Position numbers and translations under genes: made by a program. A stretch of DNA of 63,301 nt from an uncultured Clostridia bacterium (GTDB lineage: Bacteria > Bacillota > Clostridia > Oscillospirales > Acutalibacteraceae), in NCBI GenBank assembly GCA_944380725.1, contig CALWIK010000001.1:1-63301 (forward strand), written 5' to 3'. The notes below the pieces were generated by a model. The model had not been told where the DNA came from, searched no databases, and saw only the letters and a program-made list of their open reading frames with translations. Every line of letters starts with the position of its first letter. The stretch's first letter is position 1. Positions 33,156 through 44,978 of the stretch are shown in pieces.

Positions 33156-34859
33156 ATGCTAATGAGCAAATTATTTGGCGAACGTTTAAAAGCAAAACCT
33201 GCCGATGCAACTTTGATAAGTCATGTATATTTGTTAAGAGGTGGCTATATTAGGCCGGTTGGCAGTGGTATACATTCTATGCTAACGCCTTGTGTAAGGA
33301 TTCAAAGAAAAATAGAGAAAATTATTAGAGAAGAGATGGAAAAAATCGGGGGGCAGGAAGTAATTTTGCCTGTAGTAGTTCCAGCCGAATTATGGAAGGA
33401 GTCGGGCCGATTTGAAAGTGTTGGAAGTGAACTCTTAAGAATGAAAGATAGGTCCAATAGAGATATGGTTCTATCAATGACTCACGAAGAAGTCGCTGTT
33501 AATTTAGCCAAGTCAGAAGCAAAGTCTTATATTAATTACCCTTTTATGATATATCAAATTCAAACAAAGTTTAGAGATGAACCTAGAGCTCGAGGAGGGC
33601 TGATAAGAGTTAGAGAATTTACGATGAAGGATGGCTATTCATTTCATACTTCATTTGAGGATTTGGACGAGTATTACAATAAAGTGTATAAGGCTTATGA
33701 AAGAATTTTTGCGCGAGTAGGCTTAAGTGTGGTTCCAATTTATTCAGACACAGGAATGATGGGAGGAACAGGAGCGCATGAGTTTATGCTGCTTTCTGAT
33801 TCGGGAGAAGATTCTATAGTAATATGCGACGAATGTGGATATAGGGCCAATATGGAAGTAGCAAAATCTAAACTTGAGAATGAGTGTGAGGAAGACGGAA
33901 AAAAAGAAAAGAAACTTTTACATACGCCGGGTATAAAAACTATAGATGCTTTGGCGGAATTTTTAGAGACAAATAAAAATAAAATAGTAAAGACTGTTGT
34001 ATACTATGCTAGCTCTTTAAAAGAGCCGGTAATAATTTTTATTCGTGGAGATTTAGAGGTTAACGAGGCAAAGTTAAGAAGCATTTTGCAGTCTGATATT
34101 AAAAATTTGGATGAATTGGAACCGTATGGATTAATGGCAGGCTTTATAGGGCCTAGTGATGAAATTTTAAAAAAGTTTAAAGTGCTTTTTGATGAATCAC
34201 TAAACAACCAAAAAGATTTGGTTGTTGGAGCAAATAAAGTTGATTATCACATTATATGTTTTGATTTTAATAGAGACTTAAAATTTAAAATAAAGTTCGA
34301 TGACTTATCGAAAGTAAAAGAAGGACAAAAATGTCCAATTTGTGGAAGCCGTTTAAAAATTAAACGTGGAATTGAAATGGCGAATATCTTTAAACTTGGT
34401 ACTAAATATACCGAAAGTATGAACATGAAATATGTTGATAAGGATGGAACCTTAAAAATACCGATTATGGGATGTTATGGCATAGGCATAGGCCGATTGA
34501 TTGCAGGAATAGTAGAAGTATCTCATGATGAATTTGGCCCGATTTGGCCTAAAAATGTAGCGCCGTGGCAGATCCAAATTTGTGTTCTTAACTTTAATAA
34601 TGATAATGTAAGAGAAAAAGCTTTTGATATTTATAATGAATTAAATAAAAAATATGAAGTTATATTTGATGACAGAAATTTATCAGCCGGAGCGCAATTT
34701 GCAGATGCAGATTTGCTAGGGATACCAATTAGAATTATTGTAAGTAAGCGCAATATTGAGGAAAATAAATTTGAAGTTGTTTTTAGAAAAAGTAGAGAAT
34801 CAAAAGTTGTAGATTACTATGAACTTTGTAATTTAATCGATAATTTTTATAAAAATTAA
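33156..34859 (+). CDS. proS: Prolyl-tRNA synthetase (bacterial type)
   Basis: The 567-residue class II synthetase has LLRGGYIRPVGSGIHSMLTP (motif 1 region), TKFRDEPRARGGLIRVREF (motif 2), a long insertion domain (about residues 225-385) of the bacterial editing type, and GCYGIGIGRLIAG (motif 3), then an anticodon-binding domain with DDRNLSAGAQFADADLLG. Starts at ATG 33156 or 33162, behind AAGGAGAT. Downstream is an exported amidase gene 29 nt away. Confidence 0.97.
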   Translation: MLMSKLFGERLKAKPADATLISHVYLLRGGYIRPVGSGIHSMLTPCVRIQRKIEKIIREEMEKIGGQEVILPVVVPAELWKESGRFESVGSELLRMKDRSNRDMVLSMTHEEVAVNLAKSEAKSYINYPFMIYQIQTKFRDEPRARGGLIRVREFTMKDGYSFHTSFEDLDEYYNKVYKAYERIFARVGLSVVPIYSDTGMMGGTGAHEFMLLSDSGEDSIVICDECGYRANMEVAKSKLENECEEDGKKEKKLLHTPGIKTIDALAEFLETNKNKIVKTVVYYASSLKEPVIIFIRGDLEVNEAKLRSILQSDIKNLDELEPYGLMAGFIGPSDEILKKFKVLFDESLNNQKDLVVGANKVDYHIICFDFNRDLKFKIKFDDLSKVKEGQKCPICGSRLKIKRGIEMANIFKLGTKYTESMNMKYVDKDGTLKIPIMGCYGIGIGRLIAGIVEVSHDEFGPIWPKNVAPWQIQICVLNFNNDNVREKAFDIYNELNKKYEVIFDDRNLSAGAQFADADLLGIPIRIIVSKRNIEENKFEVVFRKSRESKVVDYYELCNLIDNFYKN

Positions 34860-34888
34860 AATTTATAGGGGAGGGGAAGGAATTTTAA

Positions 34889-35911
34889 ATGAATTGGTTA
34901 AAAAAGTTATTGTTTATAGGTGTAAGTGGCATAATGTTGGGGACAATGTTAAACTCTAATACCTATGCAAGTTTTTTTGTTGATGAAGTTGAAAAAGTTT
35001 ATGATGAAAAATTGCAAAAAGAAAGAGAAAACCTTGCTAATTTAAACAGGTTTAAGAAGATAGAAAAAATTTTAACAAAAGCTTTTGATGAAAAAGACGA
35101 GAATATAATAAGATTTATAAAATTTATTTTTGATGAGCAAAATTCCCTTACTATAAATCAGGGGGAAATTGTTGAAAAATTTGAGGATATATTTGATTTT
35201 TCAATAGATGAAACTTCAGCAATAGTTAAAATTATAAAAAATATTGTTGAACTATCAATGTATGAAGATGTAATTGGAGATGAAAAATATAAAGGTTTAG
35301 CGGTTTTTAAAGATCATATTTTGCAAGATAGTAATTTAAAAATTATAACTAAATTTATGACTAGAAATGACTGTTTTTCGCAAGGAAAAACAATTGATAT
35401 TAAAGGGATAATGGTTCACTCTACAGCTAGCCCTGGAAAAATGGCAGATTTTTGGTATCTTCCATGGAACCGTTCCTATGAAAACGGCGAAATGAGTAGA
35501 GAAGTTTGTGTTCATGCATTTTTAGACAATATAGGAGTGTATCAATATTTACCTTGGAACCATAGAGGTTGGCATGCCGGAGGACCTGCAAATAACACGC
35601 ACATAGGGTTTGAGATCTGTGAACCGGAAGGAATAATTTATTCAGATGACTATTCTCAAATTATTTCTATTGATGTTGAAAAAACAAAAGAGTATTTTGA
35701 AAAAGCTTATAATAATGCCGTTAAATTATGTGTTATGTTGTGTAAACAATTTAATCTGACAGAAAAAGATATTATCTGTCATTGTGAAGGGTACGAATTA
35801 GGTATAGCTAGCAACCATGGAGATGTTATGCACTGGTGGAAGTTTTATGGTAAAAATATGGAAATGTTTAGAGAAGATGTAAAAAAATCGCTACAAAATA
35901 GATTTGTTTAA
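34889..35911 (+). CDS. Secreted N-acetylmuramoyl-L-alanine amidase (Amidase_2 type)
   Basis: The 340-residue protein has a signal peptide (residues 1-27), about 130 residues of unrecognised, charged, helical sequence, then an amidase-2/PGRP domain: IKGIMVHSTASPG (first zinc His), CVHAFLDNIGVYQYLPW (second), NNTHIGFEICE and CHCEGYELGIASNHGDVMHW (third His and Asp). It cleaves the sugar-to-peptide bond of peptidoglycan. The Cys and extra length suggest a specialised form. GGGGAGGGG precedes the ATG; it probably shares the proS transcript. Confidence 0.88.
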   Translation: MNWLKKLLFIGVSGIMLGTMLNSNTYASFFVDEVEKVYDEKLQKERENLANLNRFKKIEKILTKAFDEKDENIIRFIKFIFDEQNSLTINQGEIVEKFEDIFDFSIDETSAIVKIIKNIVELSMYEDVIGDEKYKGLAVFKDHILQDSNLKIITKFMTRNDCFSQGKTIDIKGIMVHSTASPGKMADFWYLPWNRSYENGEMSREVCVHAFLDNIGVYQYLPWNHRGWHAGGPANNTHIGFEICEPEGIIYSDDYSQIISIDVEKTKEYFEKAYNNAVKLCVMLCKQFNLTEKDIICHCEGYELGIASNHGDVMHWWKFYGKNMEMFREDVKKSLQNRFV

Positions 35912-36003
35912 GTGAGATAAAGTTTTTATAATGTTTAGTTTAATGTTATAATAAACTTATTAATTATACATAACATAATTTTAAAATTCTTGGGAGTGAT
36001 TGC

Positions 36004-36918
36004 TTGATTGACGTAGCTATTATTGGTGCCGGACCAGCTGGACTAACAGCAGCTTTATATGCAGCTAGGGCAGGTTTTTCAGTGCTTGTTTTTGAAAAGA
36101 ATATTTATGGAGGTCAGGTTGCGAGTACAAGCGAAGTGGAAAATTATCCTGCAATTGAAAGAATTTCTGGTGTAGAGTTTTCGATGAATATTTATAATCA
36201 AGTCGTCAAACAAGGCGTTGAAGTTTTGCTTGAAGAAGTAAAATATGTTGATTTAAATGGTAGTATAAAAAAGTTAAACACTGAGTTTGGAGAATATGAA
36301 GCAAAAACGATTATAATAGCAACCGGCGTTAAAAGAAGAAAACTTGGTTGTGATGGAGAAGAAAAATTTTTAGGTAGAGGAGTCTCTTATTGCGCTACAT
36401 GTGACGGAGCCTTTTTTAAAGGTAGAGATGTAGTAGTTGTTGGTGGAGGCAATACTGCGCTTGAAGATGCCTTGTTTTTATCAAATATTTGTAAAAGTGT
36501 TACTCTTTTAGTTCGCAAAGAAAAAGTAAAAGGTGAAAAATTTTTACTGGAATCAGTAAAAAGTAGAAATAATATAAATTTAATGTATAATACGACAGTT
36601 AATGAAATAGGCGGAGTAGGAGAAAATGTTTCATTTGTAACCGTTTCTGATAAAAACTTAAAAAAAGAAGAACGATTAGAGGTTTCTGCAGTTTTTATTG
36701 CAATTGGGTTAGAGCCAGATAATTCTATTTTTTCTGATCCTATAAAGCTTGATGAAAGCGGGTATATTTTGGCAGATGAAACCTGTAAAACAAATGTATC
36801 GGGGGTTTTTGTTGCCGGAGATACAAGACAGAAAAACCTAAGGCAAATAGTTACAGCAATATCTGATGGGGCAATAGCAGCAGATAATGTAACACAGTAT
36901 TTAAATTCTCAAATGTAA
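36004..36918 (+). CDS. trxB: Thioredoxin-disulfide reductase
   Basis: The 304-residue flavoenzyme has the FAD motif GAGPAGLTAALYAARAG, the redox pair CATC (Cys130 and Cys133), the NADPH motif GGGNTALEDALFL and a C-terminal FVAGDTRQKNLRQIVTA segment. It reduces thioredoxin with NADPH. The start is TTG at 36004, 8 nt after GGGAG. An extended -10 (TGT-TATAAT, 35947-35952) lies just upstream, and a strong terminator follows. Confidence 0.95.
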   Translation: MIDVAIIGAGPAGLTAALYAARAGFSVLVFEKNIYGGQVASTSEVENYPAIERISGVEFSMNIYNQVVKQGVEVLLEEVKYVDLNGSIKKLNTEFGEYEAKTIIIATGVKRRKLGCDGEEKFLGRGVSYCATCDGAFFKGRDVVVVGGGNTALEDALFLSNICKSVTLLVRKEKVKGEKFLLESVKSRNNINLMYNTTVNEIGGVGENVSFVTVSDKNLKKEERLEVSAVFIAIGLEPDNSIFSDPIKLDESGYILADETCKTNVSGVFVAGDTRQKNLRQIVTAISDGAIAADNVTQYLNSQM

Positions 36919-36934
36919 ACTTTAACCATGTTTT

Positions 36935-36966
36935 AGCAACAAGCCTTTGCTTGTTGCTATTTTTTG
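36935..36966 (+). terminator. Terminator of trxB
   Basis: AGCAACAAGC (36935-36944) pairs perfectly with GCTTGTTGCT (36949-36958), followed by ATTTTTTG. Confidence 0.95.
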
Positions 36967-37047
36967 TTTTTGGGAAATTAACCCAATCATAATTATTTAT
37001 AATTATTAGTATGCTTAACTGAGGGATGATATAAAAGGAGGATTTAA

Positions 37048-38325
37048 TTGTCAGTCAAGGCCTATAAAAAATTAAGCAAGCCAACAATTTTAACCGTTTT
37101 TTGTTTAATTTTAATTATGATATTAGTATTTATTCTTTTAAGATCATATATGTTATCAAAGCTAAATACGGATAAATTTTATGATGGAATATTAATAAAT
37201 GGAGTAAATGTTTCCGGAATAAATAAAGAAGAAGCAAAGGAAATGGTTTATAGGCGATTAAAAGAAGAAGAAAAGAATATAATTATAGATTTATATTGTG
37301 AAGATAAAAAATTAGAGTTATTGGGAATGAATTTTGAATATAAATACAATCTAAATTATACTGTAAATTTAGCATATAATTACGCAAGGGAAGGGAGTTT
37401 GCTTTTTAGATATTTTAGATTTTTAGAAATAAAAAACAATAAAGATAAATTTGTTGTAAAATCTTTTTTAAGAGAAGAATCTCTAAAAAAGAATATTAAT
37501 ATTATAATAAATAATTTTGATGATCCGAATTTAGAGGCTCATGTAGAAAAATTTGAACCAAATAGCAAAAATATGTTTGTTTATGCACAAGGCAAAGATG
37601 GCTACAGATTAAACAAAGAAGAGGTAATGCAACAGTTAAGAGATTTATTGCAGAGTAGAAAAAGTGGAAAAATTTATTTAAAAAAACATGAATATAAAAA
37701 TACCACAACAATAGAAGATGCAAAGAATAGAACGCAACTTATTGGAGAATTTAAAACTATATCGACAAATAGTTATAATAGCAATAAAAACATGAAATTG
37801 TCGATGAAAGCGATCAATGGAACGATATTAAAACCAGGAGAAGTGTTTTCATTTAATAAAGTAGTTGGAGATTCTAATAATCCCAAAAGAGGATTTTTGC
37901 CAGGAGCAACCATTCTAAATGGATCTATTGTAATGACCTATGGAGGAGGAATTTGTCAAGCAGCAACAACGGTTTATGGAGCAGCCATCAGAGCAGATAT
38001 GGCTATTATCGAAAGAAAAAACCATCGATTTAAATCGTCATATGTACCCTATGGTTTAGATGCAGCTATTGATTACAAGAGCATAGATTTAAAATTTAGA
38101 AATGATTTACAATATCCTGTTTATATAAAGGCAACAATGAAGAACAAAGAATTAGAATGTAAAATATGGGGCCCAAAAAATAAAAACTTCGATAAAATAG
38201 AAGTAAGTTCTTGGGTGGTAGATAAAAGTAAAGACATAACAGTAGAAGCAGAAAAATTATATTATAAAAACAATAAAATAATAAAGAAAAAAAGGCTACC
38301 GCCATCTGTATATAAAATCAAATGA
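37048..38325 (+). CDS. VanW family membrane-anchored protein
   Basis: The 425-residue protein has one N-terminal membrane anchor (residues 13-36), an extracellular repeat-like domain beginning GVNVSGINKEEAKEMV (a peptidoglycan-binding-4-like pattern), and a VanW domain from about residue 230: LKPGEVFSFNKVVGDSN, GFLPGATILNGSI, YGGGICQAATTVYGAAIRA. VanW proteins are found in wall-related and glycopeptide-resistance contexts; the reaction is uncertain. No van genes are nearby. The start is TTG at 37048 behind AAGGAGGA. Confidence 0.9.
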   Translation: MSVKAYKKLSKPTILTVFCLILIMILVFILLRSYMLSKLNTDKFYDGILINGVNVSGINKEEAKEMVYRRLKEEEKNIIIDLYCEDKKLELLGMNFEYKYNLNYTVNLAYNYAREGSLLFRYFRFLEIKNNKDKFVVKSFLREESLKKNINIIINNFDDPNLEAHVEKFEPNSKNMFVYAQGKDGYRLNKEEVMQQLRDLLQSRKSGKIYLKKHEYKNTTTIEDAKNRTQLIGEFKTISTNSYNSNKNMKLSMKAINGTILKPGEVFSFNKVVGDSNNPKRGFLPGATILNGSIVMTYGGGICQAATTVYGAAIRADMAIIERKNHRFKSSYVPYGLDAAIDYKSIDLKFRNDLQYPVYIKATMKNKELECKIWGPKNKNFDKIEVSSWVVDKSKDITVEAEKLYYKNNKIIKKKRLPPSVYKIK

Positions 38326-38460
38326 TGCTACTCTTGATTTGTTCTCACAGTTTTGATAAAATATGTAAAAAGCTGTATTTGTGGATTTAATGGCTTATTT
38401 TATAACAACAAAGTATAGCTGATCTATAACCCAATAAAATGTATAGTTTGGAGGCAACAA

Positions 38461-39483
38461 ATGAAAAAAAAGATCAGCATTAAATTTGTTTTTAATTTTA
38501 TCTTAATAATATTTTTAGCTATACTATTTGGTTATTTATGTTTTTCAGATAACGGCCTTATTGATTTAATAAAAAATTCTAAAGGTTTTAACAAAACGTG
38601 GCTTACAATGAGTTTTTTATGCCAAATAATTAATTTATTTATAGATATTTATTTGGTTTACAAATTTACCAACAATATGGATGAAAAATACACGATAAAG
38701 AAGGCTATTCGTTCAGCCATGATAGGGCAGTTTTTCTCAGCAATCACCCCAGGAGCTTCTGGAGGACAACCAATGCAAGTTTATGCTATGGCAAAGCAGG
38801 GTGTCGATAGTGGAATTTCGACTTCTGCACTTGTTCAAAAATTTTTAGTTTATCAAACAGTTCTAACGTTTTATAGTATGATGGCAATTTTGATTCGTAT
38901 TGATTATTTTAACAGTCTTAATAAAATTGTCTGGTCTATTGCTATTACGGGTTTTATTATGCAAGCCATAGTAATTGCAGCTATTTTGTTATTTTCTTTT
39001 AATAAAAAAATTACATCTAAAATTATTTCTTTAGTATTTATTTTGCTTGGTAAGCTGCATATTTTAAAAAAAGTTGATGAAAAAATAGTTTCTATAAATA
39101 AACAATTGGTTTTATTTCATGATGGTAATAAGGCTCTTTATCAAAACAAATCAATGTTTTTAAGAACATATGTGTTAACTGCAATTCAACTTACGGCTAC
39201 TTTTTTAATACCGTATTGTATTTATCGAGCATTTAATTTGTACGGAGAAAGCATGATAAGTATGATATGTGCGCAGTCTTTTATTACAATGACTTCGAGC
39301 TTAGCACCAATTCCAGGCGCTTCTGGAGCAACTGAAGGAGCAAGTTCTATATTTTTCAGTCCATTTTTTGACGAAACAACGATAAAATCAGCGATTGCGT
39401 TATCTAGATTTATAACATATTACTTTACAATTTTAATTTCTTTGCCATTTTCTAGATTTGTAAAGAATAAGAAAGGAAATTAA
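38461..39483 (+). CDS. Flippase-like integral membrane protein (LPG synthase TM / UPF0104 family), copy 1
   Basis: The 340-residue protein has about eight membrane segments and the family motifs GQFFSAITPGASGGQPMQV (near residue 90) and APIPGASGATEG near residue 282. The family includes the membrane half of lysylphosphatidylglycerol synthases and lipid-linked sugar or phospholipid flippases. No synthetase domain is attached. A paralog lies at 40610 with a glycosyltransferase between them. GGAGG precedes the ATG. Confidence 0.88.
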   Translation: MKKKISIKFVFNFILIIFLAILFGYLCFSDNGLIDLIKNSKGFNKTWLTMSFLCQIINLFIDIYLVYKFTNNMDEKYTIKKAIRSAMIGQFFSAITPGASGGQPMQVYAMAKQGVDSGISTSALVQKFLVYQTVLTFYSMMAILIRIDYFNSLNKIVWSIAITGFIMQAIVIAAILLFSFNKKITSKIISLVFILLGKLHILKKVDEKIVSINKQLVLFHDGNKALYQNKSMFLRTYVLTAIQLTATFLIPYCIYRAFNLYGESMISMICAQSFITMTSSLAPIPGASGATEGASSIFFSPFFDETTIKSAIALSRFITYYFTILISLPFSRFVKNKKGN

Positions 39484-39595
39484 AACAATAAAAAATCAGT
39501 ATGGTTTAGAAAATTTTATGTGAATAATATTTTTTTATTTAAATTAATATTTATTGTTGGTGTATTAAAAAGTTTTTTTAAGGAGAGATTTTAAA

Positions 39596-40576
39596 TTGAG
39601 TTTTGGAGATCCAAAAATAAGTTTGATTATACCAGTTTATAATGTAGAAAAATATATTCATAAAACAATAGACTCGGTGCTTAGGCAGACTTTTAAGGAT
39701 TATGAAGTTATTATGATTAATGATGGGTCAACCGATAATAGTTTGTCAGCTTTAAAGGAATATGCAAGCAAGTATAAAAATTTTGTATTGATAGACCATT
39801 GTAATATCGGAGCAAGTAGAGCTAGAAATATGGGGATAAAAGTAGCTAAAGGCGAGTATGTTGCCTTTCTTGATAGTGATGATTTTTTAGCACCAACTTT
39901 TTTAGAAGAGTTGTATAATAGTGCAACAAAAAATGATGCCGAGATATCTTGCTGCAATTACTATCTTTACTATGATAAAATCTGCAAAAAATTTTATATG
40001 CCGTTTACGGCAAAAACAGGAGTATATTCAAATGAAGAAGCATTAAAAAAACTTATTTTAGATACAACGTTTCACTTTTTTATGTGGAACAAATTATTTA
40101 AGAGAAGCCTGTTTATCGAGAATGATATTAATTTTTATGATATGTATTTTGAAGATATTGCAGTATGCCCACAACTATTTTACTATGCTAATAAAGTATC
40201 TTTTGTAAATAAGCCACTTTATTATTACAGACGGCATAAAGGCAGCATAATATCGTTGATTGATGCACCTAAAACTAACGACTTTATAAAATCGTTAGGC
40301 ATTATTAGAAATTTTTTAGAAGAAAAGAAGATTTATAAAAAATATAGGTCTGCACTAAAAATATATGCATTTAGATTTAAATTTCAGATAGGCTATTGCA
40401 TTTTGACAGACCATTTAGATAAAATGAGTTTTTTTGACATTGCATTAAATTTAAAAAGAGCATATATTTCGATTAATTTATTTAAGAGCGATAAATATAT
40501 TCCTACAACAGAGCCATTAACTTTACCTTTTTATGTTCAAGAACCAAGACAAAAAAGGAAGGCGGTTATAAGGTAA
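39596..40576 (+). CDS. Glycosyltransferase family 2
   Basis: The 326-residue protein has the canonical GT2 pattern: ISLIIPVYNVEKYIHKTIDS, MINDGSTDNSL, ASRARNMGIKVAKGEYVAFL and LDSDDFL (DxD). C-terminal YYRRHKGSII is typical of EpsJ/WaaE-like enzymes. The TTG at 39596 follows AAGGAGAG. It sits between two paralogous flippase-like genes, which suggests a joint role in making or moving a glycolipid. Confidence 0.88.
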   Translation: MSFGDPKISLIIPVYNVEKYIHKTIDSVLRQTFKDYEVIMINDGSTDNSLSALKEYASKYKNFVLIDHCNIGASRARNMGIKVAKGEYVAFLDSDDFLAPTFLEELYNSATKNDAEISCCNYYLYYDKICKKFYMPFTAKTGVYSNEEALKKLILDTTFHFFMWNKLFKRSLFIENDINFYDMYFEDIAVCPQLFYYANKVSFVNKPLYYYRRHKGSIISLIDAPKTNDFIKSLGIIRNFLEEKKIYKKYRSALKIYAFRFKFQIGYCILTDHLDKMSFFDIALNLKRAYISINLFKSDKYIPTTEPLTLPFYVQEPRQKRKAVIR

Positions 40577-40609
40577 TTAATTTTTGAGTTTTAAGGGAGT
40601 TTTGTAAAG

Positions 40610-41641
40610 ATGAAAAAATTTTTAAGTATGAAAAATCTTTATTTAATTCTTCTTTTAATATCTTTTTCTATACTTATTTACTTTTGCATTGACGATAACA
40701 ATTTGATAACCCTGATTGAAAATGTGTCTATGTTAAACATATTTTGGCTAATTATTGCCTGTGGATTTATGCTACTAAATTGGTTAATAGATGCTATAAT
40801 AGTAAAGATTTTAACCAATTCAGTTTATAGCTTTAAATATAGCATAAAGGATGCATTTAAAGTTACGATGGTTGGTCAATTTTTTAATGCGATCACTCCA
40901 TTTTGTTTAGCTAGCCAGCCTATGCAAATTTTAACTATGTCTCAGCAAAAAATAGATCCTGGCCCTGCTTTTTCGATTGTTATACGAAAATTTATTATAT
41001 ATCAGACTACATTGGTGGTTTACCTTGTTAGTACAATGCTTTTTAGCTATTCTTTTTTTGCAGATAGGATTCCTGAATTTATGAATCTTGCAATGTTAGG
41101 GTGTGTATCACAATCTTTTGCTGTTTTATTAATCGCTTTTTTTACGGTCAAAAAGAAGCTTACTTTGAGAATAATTTCCTGGGTTTTAAATCTTTTAAAC
41201 AGAATGAACGTTATATCTAACAAAGAAGAAAAAATGGAATCTATAGAAAAACAGATGAACATTTATGTTGAGAATAATAGAGCAATAGGAGAAAATTTAA
41301 ATTTAACTTTAAAGGCATTTATTTTAACGTGTCTGCAATTTACTATGATGTTTAGTATATCTTTTTGCATATATAAAGCGTTTAATAACCCTGGATTTGA
41401 TCTTATCGACATGATATCAGGTCAAGCTTTTGTTATGACAACCGCAGCATATACTCCCTTGCCAGGAGGTAGTGGAGCAATGGAGGGATCTTTTTTGACG
41501 GTATTTAAGTTATTTTTTTCTTCTGAAAATGTTAAGCCAGCGATGCTGCTTTGGCGATTTATTACTTATTATTCTTGCATAATATTTGGAGTATTTTTTG
41601 CAATGAATATTAAAAGAAGGAAATTTTCCATTACAACTTAA
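40610..41641 (+). CDS. Flippase-like integral membrane protein (LPG synthase TM / UPF0104 family), copy 2
   Basis: The 343-residue protein has the same topology and motifs as the gene at 38461: VGQFFNAITPFCLASQPMQI replaces the GASGG segment, while PLPGGSGAMEGSFL is kept near residue 285. The loss of the glycine-rich first motif suggests divergence after duplication. It lies 33 nt after the glycosyltransferase and ends before a GC-rich hairpin. Confidence 0.88.
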   Translation: MKKFLSMKNLYLILLLISFSILIYFCIDDNNLITLIENVSMLNIFWLIIACGFMLLNWLIDAIIVKILTNSVYSFKYSIKDAFKVTMVGQFFNAITPFCLASQPMQILTMSQQKIDPGPAFSIVIRKFIIYQTTLVVYLVSTMLFSYSFFADRIPEFMNLAMLGCVSQSFAVLLIAFFTVKKKLTLRIISWVLNLLNRMNVISNKEEKMESIEKQMNIYVENNRAIGENLNLTLKAFILTCLQFTMMFSISFCIYKAFNNPGFDLIDMISGQAFVMTTAAYTPLPGGSGAMEGSFLTVFKLFFSSENVKPAMLLWRFITYYSCIIFGVFFAMNIKRRKFSITT

Positions 41642-41651
41642 TTTTATTTTC

Positions 41652-41703
41652 GCCTCTCCGGAGTTGCATTATGTCGCGTGGCGCCGGGGGGCTTATTTTT
41701 AAC
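41652..41703. terminator. GC-rich hairpin between copy-2 flippase and spoVAD
   Basis: GCCTCTC (41652-41658) pairs with GGGGGGC (41686-41692) with G-U pairs, followed by TTATTTTTAA. It lies between convergent genes. The loop region 41664-41681 resembles, with transitions only, the shared hairpin core described in findings. Confidence 0.6.
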
Positions 41704-41705
41704 TT

Positions 41706-42716
41706 TTAAGAAGATTTAATATTTATAAGATGAGCAATGGAAGGAATGCTTTCGCCTTGTTGAGTAGAAGTAGAAGACATAAGAGCGCCAGTTGCCATAA
41801 ATAAGATATTTTTGAGCTCATTATTTTTTAATTTGTTTAAAATGGCTGAGCACAATACTACAGCAGAACAAGCGCAGCCAGAACCACCAGCATGAACATC
41901 TTGTGTTTTTCGATTATAAATTAAAAGTCCACAATCATTATGCTTATCGTTTATTCTAATACCGTCATGTTCTAGAAGTTCTTTCATTAATTTACTACCC
42001 ACTTCTCCGAGATCTCCGGTTAAAATCAGATCGTAGTCATCCGGTTTTGAATTGGTATCGCAAAAGAAATCCTCCAAAGTTGCAACTGCAGCCGGAGCCA
42101 TTGCAGCGCCCATGTTATTTGCGTCCTTTATACCAAGATCTGTAATTCGGCCTATAGTTATGCTTGAGATTTTAGGATTTTGTCCATTTTTACCAACAAC
42201 AATAGCTCCCGCCCCGGTAACAGTCCACTGTGCGGTGGGAGTTCGCTGACCACCGTATTCTAAAGGAAACCTAAACTGACGTTCTGCAGAACAAAAATGA
42301 GAGGAAGTTACGGCAATGCAGTTATTAGCTACTCCGGTGTCTACCATTATTGCAGAGAGAGCCAAAGCTTGGGCCATAGTCGAGCAAGCACCGTATTGTC
42401 CTAAAAATGGGATATTTAAATTTTTGAGACCAAATGTGGAAGAAATACACTGATTTAATAAATCTCCTGCAAAAATAAAATTAATTTCTTTTAATTTTAT
42501 GTTTGACTTTTCAATTGCAAGGTCTACAGCTTTTGCCTGCAATTTACTTTCAGCTTTTTCCCAAGAAGATTCGCCGAGGCTAGTGTCGTTGAAAGTTTGA
42601 TCAAAAAATTTTCCTAGAGGGCCTTCGGCCTCTTTTTTTCCGCAGACAGAAGCGTAACCCTCAATAGATGGCATATTTTCCATCTGTATAGTATACTTTC
42701 CTATTCGTTTTGCCAT
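41706..42716 (-). CDS. spoVAD: Stage V sporulation protein AD
   Basis: The 336-residue thiolase-fold protein has LLNQCISSTFGLKNLNIPFL, QYGACSTMAQALALSAI, SSHFCSAERQFRFPLEYG and AGGSGCACSAVVL, all typical of SpoVAD. It forms part of the SpoVA channel that moves Ca-dipicolinic acid into and out of spores. ATG at 42716 has AGAGG 7 nt upstream; a frame to 42746 has none. It is a single gene here, 11 kb from spoVAE; spoVAC is not in the window. Confidence 0.95.
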   Translation of the reverse strand: MAKRIGKYTIQMENMPSIEGYASVCGKKEAEGPLGKFFDQTFNDTSLGESSWEKAESKLQAKAVDLAIEKSNIKLKEINFIFAGDLLNQCISSTFGLKNLNIPFLGQYGACSTMAQALALSAIMVDTGVANNCIAVTSSHFCSAERQFRFPLEYGGQRTPTAQWTVTGAGAIVVGKNGQNPKISSITIGRITDLGIKDANNMGAAMAPAAVATLEDFFCDTNSKPDDYDLILTGDLGEVGSKLMKELLEHDGIRINDKHNDCGLLIYNRKTQDVHAGGSGCACSAVVLCSAILNKLKNNELKNILFMATGALMSSTSTQQGESIPSIAHLINIKSS

Positions 42717-42841
42717 TTTAAACCTCTTTTCTTTAATCTTTTGCACAATATTTTACAGTTATTATCATTTGGAAAAAAGATTAAACTATTCATACAATAG
42801 AAACATATGTGTAAAAAATTTAAAAGAAAGACAAATTTTTC

Positions 42842-42870
42842 TTGATTTTTTCTTTTAAAGAATATAAAAT
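42842..42870 (+). promoter_or_regulatory. Promoter of groES-groEL
   Basis: TTGATT (42842-42847), 17-nt spacer and TAAAAT (42865-42870), just before the CIRCE element. A TATAAT at 42870-42875 is an alternative -10. Confidence 0.55.
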
Positions 42871-42874
42871 ATAA

Positions 42875-42901
42875 TTAGCACTCAAAGAGCAAGAGTGCTA
42901 A
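42875..42901 (+). promoter_or_regulatory. CIRCE operator (HrcA binding site)
   Basis: TTAGCACTC, nine bases, GAGTGCTAA: a perfect CIRCE inverted repeat, 33 nt before groES. It implies heat-shock control by an HrcA repressor encoded elsewhere. Confidence 0.98.
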
Positions 42902-43219
<318 letters not shown>

Positions 43220-43268
43220 TTTTTTGCTGCTTATTTATACATATATATTAATATCAAAATTAATTTAA

Positions 43269-44915
<1,647 letters not shown>

Positions 44916-44944
44916 TTTTATAATTTAATATTGTAGTACTTTAA

Positions 44945-44978
44945 GGCAAAATGAAGTAAATCATTTTGCCATTTTTTT
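44945..44978 (+). terminator. Terminator of groESL
   Basis: GGCAAAATGA (44945-44954) pairs perfectly with TCATTTTGCC (44961-44970), followed by ATTTTTTTA. Confidence 0.95.
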
